Below, piece after piece: positions 1 through 5,001 of a DNA stretch of 5,001 bases. Numbering within the stretch: position 1 is the stretch's first letter; the number at the start of each line of letters is the position of its first letter. This stretch comes from Chloroflexota bacterium (GTDB lineage Bacteria > Chloroflexota > Dehalococcoidia > SZUA-161), in assembly GCA_016865955.1 (NCBI GenBank), contig VGNW01000176.1:1-5001 (forward strand). Reading direction: 5' to 3'. The notes beneath the pieces were generated by a model. It was not told the origin of the DNA. It ran no database searches and saw nothing but the letters and a program-made list of their open reading frames with translations. Position numbers and translations under genes: made by a program.

Positions 1-195
1 TGCTTTCGCTTCCTCTAAATCATCCTTGCCTGCGATTGCGACCTCGAGTAGTTGACATAACTTATCTATTCGAGATAAATGGCTGTCGAGCTCTCTGCGA
101 GTTCGGATACCGGATGCCACCAGCGCGCCCTGGGCAAGGTCTGGCTGGGGAGAGTTTAATAGTCTCTTTTCCAGGTTAGTCAGTTTGAGCTTCAT
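1..195 (-). CDS. Partial hypothetical protein, N-terminal 65 residues (possibly SirB1/transglutaminase-like N-terminus)
   Basis: An open frame starts at the ATG complementary to 193-195 and runs off the left edge, giving 65 residues beginning MKLKLTNLEKRLLNS. It is charged, predicted helical, and has no signal peptide or membrane segment. The pattern 'PDLAQGALVASG', then about ten residues, then 'LDSHLSRIDKLCQLLE', recalls the helical N-terminal region of SirB1-like transglutaminase-fold proteins (a 'DL..AAL.IA' stretch followed by 'YL..LD.LA'). That is a weak resemblance from memory, and the catalytic part would lie outside the window. The ATG is the only ATG, GTG or TTG between the upstream in-frame stop (near 241-246) and the coding body, so the start is fairly safe. 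No Shine-Dalgarno sequence is visible before it. The gene is divergent from the tRNA nucleotidyltransferase. That it is a real gene is likely; its family is a guess. Confidence 0.6.
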   Translation of the reverse strand, partial: MKLKLTNLEKRLLNSPQPDLAQGALVASGIRTRRELDSHLSRIDKLCQLLEVAIAGKDDLEEAKA

Positions 196-242
196 CGACG
201 TTAGTTTAGCATGACGTAGTGAGAAGAGGAAGTGCCTCAGGT

Positions 243-270
243 TTTACTCGGGGAGTGCTCCTGATATAAT
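243..270 (+). promoter_or_regulatory. Sigma-70-type extended -10 promoter for the tRNA nucleotidyltransferase gene
   Basis: A perfect TATAAT (265-270) is preceded by TGA (262-264), which forms an extended -10 (TGnTATAAT). TTTACT at 243-248 matches four of six bases of the -35 consensus with a 16-bp spacer. Transcription would start near 276-278, leaving a leader of only about 15 nt that still includes the ribosome binding site at 281-287. It sits in the divergent spacer and points at the plus-strand gene pair. This rests on sequence match only. Confidence 0.65.
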
Positions 271-280
271 AGGGCAAACT

Positions 281-287
281 GGAGGAG
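281..287 (+). promoter_or_regulatory. Shine-Dalgarno that fixes the TTG start at 292
   Basis: GGAGGAG lies just upstream of TTG at 292, with 6 nt between GGAGG and the start codon. An in-frame TGA at 262-264 closes the frame upstream, and no ATG, GTG or other TTG lies between it and 292. TTG is therefore the best-supported start. Confidence 0.75.
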
Positions 288-291
288 TTCG

Positions 292-1545
292 TTGGTCGTT
301 ATCGGCAAGGAGATTAAAGCTTCTCTTCCGGCAGAGGTGCTGTCTCTGGTGAGGGCTGCGGGCAAGCTGGCTGCCGAAAGGGAGCAGAAGCTGTATCTCG
401 TCGGCGGCGTCGTGCGAGATATCTTCTTGAAGCGGCGTAATCTTGACCTCGATTTGGTGCTGGAGGGAGACGCGCCATCGCTGGCGCGAGAACTGGCTAA
501 GACGAAGGACGGTAAAGTAGTTACCCATGACCGTTTCGGCACGGCTACTTTCAGGAAGAATGAAATCAGCATCGATATCGTGACTGCTCGTTCCGAGACT
601 TACTCCAGGCCGGGTGCTTTGCCCACCGTCAAGCCGGGTATGATCGGCAACGATTTGTTCCGGCGGGATTTCACCATAAATGCTATGGCTGCCAGCCTCG
701 AGCCGGCTCGCTTCGGCAAGCTTATCGACCCATATGGAGGGAAAGACGATTTAGACCGCAGGCTGATCAGGATATTGCATAAAGATAGCTTCAGAGACGA
801 CCCCACGCGCATCTGGCGCGCCATACGGTACGAACAGCGCCTTGACTTCAAGCTGGAGCAGGAGACGGAACGGCTACTGCGTCACGATGTTGCCATGATT
901 GGGAAGGTGAGCGGAGACCGTTTGCGCCATGAACTGGAACGAATTCTGGAAGAGGATAAACCTGAGAAGATGCTACGCCGCGCTGCGGAGTTAGGTGTGC
1001 TGCAACAGTTGTTGCAGTCTCTCGAAGGCAACGGCTGGCTTGCCCGTCGATTTCAAGAAGCTCGCAAAATAGATGTCACGGATAAAACTAAGAGCGCAAT
1101 TTACCTTGCGCTGCTGGCATGGCGTTTGAACAGTGAGAACATGGAGGCTTTAATAGAGCGTTTGAGGTTCGGTAGCGAGGCGTCACGGGTGTTGCGGGAT
1201 ATTCCCGAAGTAAAGCAGACTCTGCCTGCTTTGACGGTTGGGAGGATTAAGCCTGGCGCTATATGCCGACTGCTGGAGCCTCACCGTCAGCAGACTATCG
1301 TAGCCGCTTCGTTAGCAGCGGATTCGGCGCTCGTTAGAAGAAGACTGAAGCGTTACCTCGCTGACCTCAGGTTCGTGTCGCCCAGACTCAGTGGCGAAGA
1401 CCTGAAGAGCATGGGTGTGGCGCAGGGCAAAAAGCTCGGGGCGTTATTGAAGTTGCTTAAAGAGGCGAAGCTGGATGGCATGGTGAAAACCAGAGAGCAA
1501 GAGAAAAAACTGGTCAGGAAGTGGCTTAGGGAAGGTAAAGTCTAG
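292..1545 (+). CDS. tRNA nucleotidyltransferase / poly(A) polymerase family protein (CCA- or A-adding enzyme)
   Basis: This 417-aa protein belongs to the class II tRNA nucleotidyltransferase/poly(A) polymerase family, which adds CCA, or only the final A, to tRNA 3' ends in the cytoplasm without a nucleic acid template. Visible motifs in order: LVGGVVRD (36-43) and the metal-binding carboxylate pair DLD (52-54) form the catalytic motif A; RRDFTINAMA (124-133); DPYGGKDDL (146-154); DDPTRIWRAIRYEQRLDF (169-186), the nucleotide-recognition helix region; and GDRLRHELERIL (208-219). The C-terminal arm, roughly 365-405, has the 'SGEDLKSMG...G..LG.LL..L.EAKLDG...TREQE' pattern common in bacterial members. 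I see no HD domain and no N-terminal DHH/CBS extension. The 'EQRL' style of the recognition region resembles A-adding and DHH-CBS-type members more than E. coli Cca, so addition specificity is open. The TTG start is chosen from the strong Shine-Dalgarno and the absence of alternatives. Family assignment is very firm; substrate specificity is not. Confidence 0.93.
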   Translation: MVVIGKEIKASLPAEVLSLVRAAGKLAAEREQKLYLVGGVVRDIFLKRRNLDLDLVLEGDAPSLARELAKTKDGKVVTHDRFGTATFRKNEISIDIVTARSETYSRPGALPTVKPGMIGNDLFRRDFTINAMAASLEPARFGKLIDPYGGKDDLDRRLIRILHKDSFRDDPTRIWRAIRYEQRLDFKLEQETERLLRHDVAMIGKVSGDRLRHELERILEEDKPEKMLRRAAELGVLQQLLQSLEGNGWLARRFQEARKIDVTDKTKSAIYLALLAWRLNSENMEALIERLRFGSEASRVLRDIPEVKQTLPALTVGRIKPGAICRLLEPHRQQTIVAASLAADSALVRRRLKRYLADLRFVSPRLSGEDLKSMGVAQGKKLGALLKLLKEAKLDGMVKTREQEKKLVRKWLREGKV

Positions 1546-1555
1546 GGGAGGTGGG

Positions 1556-1771
1556 ATGGCGACGATATGCCATGTTTGCGGTAAGCCGCTGGATGAGACG
1601 TACTCAGTCAGTTGTATGAGGTGCGGTAGGGAGATTCACTATCCCACTGAAAAATCCGCCGCAGATGCCTGTTGTGCTGTCGTCACTCAGTTGTTTGTCT
1701 GCGGTCTGGCTTTTATCTGCAATTCCTGTTCTGGTCCACCCCCTAAATCCCCCAATCTTGGGGGACTTTAG
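1556..1771 (+). CDS. Small putative zinc-ribbon protein with repeat-derived C-terminus
   Basis: This 71-aa protein is rich in paired cysteines: CHVCG (C5, C8), CMRCGREIH (C20, C23, H28), C39/C40, C49, and CNSC (C55, C58). The spacing suggests two zinc-binding knuckles or a treble-clef/zinc-ribbon fold. No enzymatic motif or signal peptide is visible and I cannot assign a function. The start is well supported: GGGGAGG at 1545-1551 overlaps the preceding gene's stop, and the ATG follows 4 nt later, so translational coupling with the tRNA nucleotidyltransferase is likely. The last dozen residues (about GPPPKSPNLGGL) are encoded by a C-tract/G-tract palindrome that looks like an intergenic repeat, and the TAG stop lies inside it. 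The native C-terminus was therefore probably just after CNSC, and the tail is likely non-functional. That it is a real gene rests on the ribosome binding site, spacing and Cys pattern; this is quite likely but not certain. Confidence 0.72.
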   Translation: MATICHVCGKPLDETYSVSCMRCGREIHYPTEKSAADACCAVVTQLFVCGLAFICNSCSGPPPKSPNLGGL

Positions 1772-1817
1772 TAATTGGGGGATACCCCCAAACCCCCGCC
1801 AAAGGGGCTTCGCCCCT
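1739..1817. repeat. C5/G5-tract palindromic intergenic repeat cluster
   Basis: Three inverted repeats lie end to end. First, arms CTAAATCCCCCAA (1743-1755) and TTGGGGGACTTTAG (1758-1771) pair over 13 bp with one bulged C and a 2-nt centre. Second, TTGGGGG (1775-1781) and CCCCCAA (1785-1791) flank ATA. Third, AGGGGC (1803-1808) and GCCCCT (1812-1817) flank TTC. Extra CCCCC tracts at 1739-1743 and 1793-1797 allow alternative pairings. The composition is quite unlike the neighbouring genes. It resembles the multicopy C/G-tract palindromes found between genes in several environmental bacterial genomes, but copy number cannot be judged from one window. It lies between convergent genes and overlaps the 3' end of the zinc-ribbon gene. 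Confidence 0.75.
1803..1817. terminator. Possible bidirectional transcription stop (stem-loop in convergent spacer)
   Basis: The 6-bp GC stem AGGGGC/GCCCCT with a TTC loop lies between two convergent transcription units, where a terminator is expected. No good T-tract follows on either strand: the plus side continues CTGGAC, and the minus side has only TTT. A classical intrinsic terminator is therefore poorly supported. The stem may simply be part of the repeat cluster, though stacked hairpins could still slow polymerase. Confidence 0.3.
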
Positions 1818-1862
1818 CTGGACACCCCGTAAACGGCTAAATTTCCATTACCAAATATCATA

Positions 1863-2129
1863 TCAGGAGGCTAATTTCTTACCCGTTCGATATTTTAGGA
1901 TGAGGACTATCATAATCATGGCTTGGAGAGCACCCACGGCATTTCCTGCTATGAAAACAGGGTCATGCCTCGATACGCTGTAGATGAGATAGAAGACCAG
2001 AGATACCGTCAGTATGAGCCAGGAGGGTAAAGCCAGACCGGAGACATCGTGGCTCTTAAAGATTTTTATGATTTGCGGCAGATAGAATGTCTGTATCAGG
2101 GCAAAACCTACCCAGCCGATTATTTCCAT
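1863..2129 (-). CDS. SemiSWEET / PQ-loop family small membrane transporter
   Basis: This 88-aa hydrophobic protein has three predicted membrane helices at about residues 3-24, 33-53 and 57-78, and the PQ-loop signature (LPQIIKIFKSHDVSG, PQ at 18-19) at the end of helix 1. Length and topology match bacterial SemiSWEETs, which dimerise to carry small sugars down their gradient across the inner membrane. Asn63 in helix 3 (GNAVG) aligns with the conserved substrate-contacting Asn, while the helix-2 Trp expected in characterised SemiSWEETs appears to be Tyr47 (my alignment from memory). The start is the ATG at 2129, preceded by GAGGA with a 7-nt spacer. A longer frame reaching 2207 would overlap the peptidase gene by 68 nt and lacks that site. 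It follows the peptidase stop by 10 bp, so co-translation is likely. The fold is fairly sure; the substrate is unknown, and another PQ-loop role, such as lipid-A-synthase N-terminal-like, is possible. Confidence 0.8.
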   Translation of the reverse strand: MEIIGWVGFALIQTFYLPQIIKIFKSHDVSGLALPSWLILTVSLVFYLIYSVSRHDPVFIAGNAVGALQAMIMIVLILKYRTGKKLAS

Positions 2130-2136
2130 CTCTCGT

Positions 2137-2141
2137 TCCTC
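2137..2141 (-). promoter_or_regulatory. Shine-Dalgarno deciding the SemiSWEET start
   Basis: On the minus strand GAGGA spans 2141 to 2137, 7 nt before the ATG at 2129, and it overlaps the TGA stop of the peptidase gene (2142-2140). This supports the 88-aa start and coupled translation of the two genes. Confidence 0.65.
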
Positions 2142-3513
2142 ATTTTCTAGCAGGACGCCAGTCCGATGCCATTCGCTCCAGTAATACGGCGATGTGTTTG
2201 GCGCCAAGTATGAAATCGGCTATCCTGATATGCTCATCCGGCGCATGTGGCCGGGAGCCGGCGTAGCTCACCCCTATCAGTGCTGTGGGCAAACCCAGTG
2301 TATCGGTGAAGGAATACATAGGACCGCTGCCTGCCATTGATGGGATGATGGCAGGTTCCATTCCATAGACCTCTCGGGCTGCCTGAGCAACGATACTGAC
2401 GAAGCGCGAGTCGATGGGCGTCCTTGACGGGTTCTCACCCTCTGTTGCGGGAGAGATTGTTATATCTTCGAAGCCGTGGCTATCGAGGTGCTTTCGCAGC
2501 TTGCTCAGTATGTCGTCGGGGCGCTGGTCGGGCACCAGTCGGAAATCCAGCTTGGCATGCGCCAAGCAGGGCAGGACTGTTTTGGAGCCTGGGCCTGTGT
2601 AACCCGATTCCATGCCGCAGATATTCAGAACGGGTTCCAGTATATGGCGCGACCTGTAGTCGAATCCGGTAACTCCTTTAACGAACTTTTTCAGCCCCAG
2701 GCTCTCCTTTATCTCCTCCTCGTCCGATTGCATGGCTTTAACGGCTTTCGTCTCCTGAGAGGTGGGCGGCCTGACCTGGTCATAAAAGCCCGCTATACGT
2801 ATGTTCTCGTCCATATCCTTCAGCGAAGCCAGCGCCCATACCAGACGCCATGCCGGATTGGGCACTATCGTGCCCATGGAGGAGTGAACATCCACCGATG
2901 CGCCCCTTGTCTCTAATTGCACATATAGTATGCCCTTAACGCCGAGGCTGACAGTGGGCTGGTTCTTCCAGTTCATACCGCCGCACTCCCAGATGCAGGC
3001 GTTTGCCTTGAGCAACCGCTTGTTCTGCTCCACAAACTTTGCCAGATGAGGGCTGCCTATCTCCTCCTCCCCTTCGATGACAAACTTCACTGAGATAGGT
3101 AATCTGCCTCTTACCTTGAGAAAAGCCCTGAGGGCAAGCAGCCGGGCGGCTATATCGCCTTTATTGTCAGCAACGCCTCGAGCGAAAAGCTTTCCTTCTC
3201 TCAAGGCAGGCTCGAAGGGCTTGGTCGTCCACAGCTCCAGAGGTTCGGGAGGCTGGACATCGTAATGGTTATAGAATAGAAGGGTGACAGGAGATTGACC
3301 CTTGATCTCTCCGTAGACCACCGGGAAGCTGCTGCCCGGCACGGGCAGCAGCTTCGGTGACACTGTATACTCCTTGAGCAGCTGCGCTGTAAGCCGTGCC
3401 ATCTCTGCCATGCCCTTGCTCTGGGCGCTGATGCTGGGCTGTCGGCAGAGCCGCTTCAGGTCGGAGATAGCTTTTTCCCAGTGGTCGTCGATATAATCGA
3501 AAATCTCTTGCAT
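2140..3513 (-). CDS. M20 family metallopeptidase (CNDP/dipeptidase-like)
   Basis: This 457-aa cytoplasmic zinc peptidase has the full M20 motif set. Ligand His83 and catalytic Asp85 are in YNHYDVQPP; bridging Asp116 is in RGVADNKGD; the catalytic/ligand pair Glu150-Glu151 is in EGEEEIGS; a probable Glu176 ligand is in CIWECGG; and the last ligand His423 is in RPHAPDEH. The lid or dimerisation domain inserts at about residues 190-310 and contains SVDVHSS (His210), which in relatives completes the active site of the partner subunit. Length and the 'YNHYDVQPP', 'GSxPHAPDEH'-style signatures match the carnosinase-like M20 subgroup, which hydrolyses dipeptides and small peptides, rather than ArgE/DapE. 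All metal residues look intact. The ATG at 3513 has only a G5 tract 6 nt upstream as ribosome binding site. The gene sits 40 bp after the helicase gene and 10 bp before the SemiSWEET gene, probably in one transcript. Peptide specificity cannot be read from the sequence. Confidence 0.92.
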   Translation of the reverse strand: MQEIFDYIDDHWEKAISDLKRLCRQPSISAQSKGMAEMARLTAQLLKEYTVSPKLLPVPGSSFPVVYGEIKGQSPVTLLFYNHYDVQPPEPLELWTTKPFEPALREGKLFARGVADNKGDIAARLLALRAFLKVRGRLPISVKFVIEGEEEIGSPHLAKFVEQNKRLLKANACIWECGGMNWKNQPTVSLGVKGILYVQLETRGASVDVHSSMGTIVPNPAWRLVWALASLKDMDENIRIAGFYDQVRPPTSQETKAVKAMQSDEEEIKESLGLKKFVKGVTGFDYRSRHILEPVLNICGMESGYTGPGSKTVLPCLAHAKLDFRLVPDQRPDDILSKLRKHLDSHGFEDITISPATEGENPSRTPIDSRFVSIVAQAAREVYGMEPAIIPSMAGSGPMYSFTDTLGLPTALIGVSYAGSRPHAPDEHIRIADFILGAKHIAVLLERMASDWRPARK

Positions 3514-3553
3514 ATTCAGCCCCCGAGCAAAATTCCAAACTCCAAAAAATTCT
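3514..3553 (-). other. Short AT-rich spacer between helicase and peptidase genes
   Basis: This 40-bp spacer contains two imperfect direct repeats: AAAATTC at 3529-3535 and 3546-3552, and TCCAAA at 3534-3539 and 3541-3546. No stem-loop terminator is visible, which fits read-through from the helicase gene into the peptidase gene. No clear promoter is evident either. Confidence 0.4.
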
Positions 3554-5001
3554 TTAAACGCTCACCTTTCTGGCTTTGGGTTCGCGGTTGAGCCAACGCA
3601 GGACTGCACCGGACAGGTCTTTCGATGAGCCTTTGACCACGTGGCACGGTGGTATCGAGTCTAAAAATGTGGAGCCGTATCTCTTACTGAGCAAACGTCT
3701 ATCGAGTATTACTACAGCGCCGCGGTCGGTCTTGCTGCGTATGAGTCTGCCGAAGCCCTGTTTAAATCGTATCGTAGCCTGCGGTATGGCATATTGCTGG
3801 AACGGATTGTCGAACATCTCGGCGCGGGCTGCGAATACCGGCTCGGTGGGCACATTGAATGGCAGACGGGCGATGACCAGCACGCTCAGCGCCTCGCCCA
3901 CGACGTCGATGCCTTCCCACAGGCTGGCAGTGCCCAACAATACTGTTCCGGGATTTGCTTTGAAAGTAGCCAGAAGCTGCTTGGGCGAACCGTCCACCCC
4001 CTGAGCCAGCACGAGTATTCCCTCCTGCTCCAGCGTGGACTGGATTGCAGCCTGAGCGTTCCTTAATGCTGAGTGCGAGGTGAACAGTACCAGAGTGCGC
4101 CCCTTGCAGGAAAGGCAGAGGTCGAGCAGTACCCTCTCTACTCCCTGCTGATAGCCCGGGCTGCCCGGCTCGGGCACATCGTTCGGAATGTATATCATGG
4201 CTGCGTTGGGATAGTCGAAAGGCGCGCCGAGCAGAAGCTCATGGGAGTATTCCAGCCCCAGCCTGTTCTTGATGTAATCGAAGGTATTTTCTGTGCTCAA
4301 CGTGGCGCCGGTTAGGATAACGGAGTCTTTGGTGGCAAACAGCGATTTCTCCAGAATCTTGCCCACGTTGAGCGGCGCGGTGTACATGCCCACTGCGCTG
4401 TTCTGCGTATCTACGGTGAGCCAGTAGATGCTATCTGGGTCGGGATGCGATATCACAGCATCGAGCCTCTGGCTAAGCTCTTTGGTTTGAAACAGCAGCG
4501 TGGACAGCTCGATGATAAGGTAATCATAGCCCGATACCTTGTTCTCACTCAGGTCTTCCAGACCGGTGTAAAGCTGTTCCAGCCCCTCAGAGATAGCGGT
4601 TAGAGTCAGGTTCAGGTCCTCCGCTGCAATCTCCACCCTCGACCAGCCGGGCTGCGCCCTGCCGGAAGGGGTCAGACGCAGATTGCGGTCGTATTCACCC
4701 TGGTCTGTAGCATGGTTCTCTACGAACTCGCGGAGCTTATCGAATAACCGGATAGAGCGAACCCGCGCCTTTTCCACTTCCTCACCGAGCGACTCGGCAA
4801 TATTTCTGACCTGCCTTTGCCGGGATAATGCCACCGTGCTGCCGCGGAAACAGTCGTTAATCCAGCTCAGCAATCCTGTGCTGCGCTGTCCGCCCACCTC
4901 CTGTCTGAAATGGTTTAAGTGGTCGTTCAGGTCCCACTGGGTGATTTGATAGCCGAGCTGCCTTGTGGCAACCTCTTCGAGATGGTGAGCCTCGTCAATG
5001 A
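3554..5001 (-). CDS. DinG-family ATP-dependent DNA helicase, C-terminal part (5' end beyond window)
   Basis: The frame stays open to the right edge; 481 residues are visible, beginning IDEAHHLEEVAT. That opening is helicase motif II (DEAH, Walker B) of the XPD/DinG superfamily 2 group. Later motifs, numbered from the first visible residue: VILTGATLS (motif III, about 227-235); TLVLFTS (motif IV, about 302-308); LLGTASLWEGIDVVG (motif V, about 354-368), then LPFNVPTEPV; and QGFGRLIRS (motif VI, 414-422, with Arg418 and Arg421 as candidate arginine fingers), followed by DRGAVVILDRR. These are 5'-3' DNA helicases acting in repair, R-loop removal or resolution of blocked replication. The region between motifs II and III (about 35-220) is helical and probably forms the Arch-like domain. 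Walker A, any iron-sulfur cysteines and any N-terminal exonuclease domain would lie beyond 5001. A GTG at 4897 could be mistaken for a start but lies inside the protein. It is the first visible gene of the minus-strand group. Helicase family assignment is firm; the exact subtype is not. Confidence 0.93.
   Translation of the reverse strand, partial: IDEAHHLEEVATRQLGYQITQWDLNDHLNHFRQEVGGQRSTGLLSWINDCFRGSTVALSRQRQVRNIAESLGEEVEKARVRSIRLFDKLREFVENHATDQGEYDRNLRLTPSGRAQPGWSRVEIAAEDLNLTLTAISEGLEQLYTGLEDLSENKVSGYDYLIIELSTLLFQTKELSQRLDAVISHPDPDSIYWLTVDTQNSAVGMYTAPLNVGKILEKSLFATKDSVILTGATLSTENTFDYIKNRLGLEYSHELLLGAPFDYPNAAMIYIPNDVPEPGSPGYQQGVERVLLDLCLSCKGRTLVLFTSHSALRNAQAAIQSTLEQEGILVLAQGVDGSPKQLLATFKANPGTVLLGTASLWEGIDVVGEALSVLVIARLPFNVPTEPVFAARAEMFDNPFQQYAIPQATIRFKQGFGRLIRSKTDRGAVVILDRRLLSKRYGSTFLDSIPPCHVVKGSSKDLSGAVLRWLNREPKARKVSV

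Noticed and set aside
1739..1797. G-quadruplex on the minus strand from four G5 tracts
   Set aside because: Two of the tracts are only 3 nt apart, but the next is about 31 nt away, and the complementary C tracts make ordinary hairpins more likely.
1739..1817. CRISPR-like array
   Set aside because: The repeated blocks are inverted palindromes of unequal length with no regular spacers.
1604..1861. 85-aa minus-strand frame across the repeat cluster
   Set aside because: It is the antisense of the zinc-ribbon gene plus the C/G-tract repeat, shows no domain, and has no convincing ribosome binding site.
1863..2207. Longer 114-aa form of the SemiSWEET protein starting at 2207
   Set aside because: The extra 26 residues overlap the peptidase gene, are not hydrophobic like a SemiSWEET N-terminus, and lack the GAGGA site that precedes the ATG at 2129.
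2476..2916. 146-aa plus-strand frame
   Set aside because: It lies entirely antisense to the well-supported M20 peptidase gene and has no recognisable domain.
3576..4004. 142-aa plus-strand frame
   Set aside because: It is antisense to the conserved motifs V and VI of the helicase gene and looks like a shadow frame.
3554..4897. Helicase gene starting with GTG at 4897
   Set aside because: The frame is open to the window edge and encodes the DEAH box (IDEAHH) upstream of that GTG, so 4897 is an internal valine codon.

Overview
The window is an ordinary bacterial chromosomal segment of moderate GC content, densely packed with housekeeping-type genes. I see no phage, transposase, CRISPR array, rRNA or tRNA. 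Gene styles suggest an environmental Chloroflexota lineage, perhaps Dehalococcoidia: a short cysteine-rich zinc-ribbon protein directly behind a tRNA nucleotidyltransferase, a DinG-type helicase, a CNDP-like M20 peptidase, and C5/G5-tract palindromic intergenic repeats. This placement rests on general resemblance only and is tentative.

Layout. Positions 1-195 (minus) hold the N-terminal 65 codons of a gene running off the left edge. A 96-bp divergent spacer (196-291) carries a good extended -10 promoter for the plus-strand pair that follows. That pair is a 417-aa class II tRNA nucleotidyltransferase/poly(A) polymerase family enzyme (292-1545, TTG start) and, 10 bp downstream, a 71-aa putative zinc-ribbon protein (1556-1771). 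The zinc-ribbon gene ends inside a palindromic C/G-tract repeat (about 1739-1817), which appears to supply its last residues and stop codon. On the other side of the repeat three minus-strand genes converge, read right to left: a DinG-family helicase (3554 to beyond 5001, cut by the edge just before its DEAH box), an M20 metallopeptidase (2140-3513) and an 88-aa SemiSWEET/PQ-loop membrane protein (1863-2129). Gaps of 40 and 10 bp suggest one transcript.

How the genes fit together. The nucleotidyltransferase matures or repairs tRNA 3' ends. The helicase acts in DNA repair or structure resolution. The peptidase probably cleaves small peptides, and the SemiSWEET protein probably moves a small solute across the membrane. 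No shared pathway is evident, so the minus-strand group looks like co-transcription of unrelated genes. I found no convincing new biological system. The points most worth a second look are the repeat that reshapes the zinc-ribbon gene, the A-adding versus full CCA-adding question, and the SemiSWEET pocket residues.
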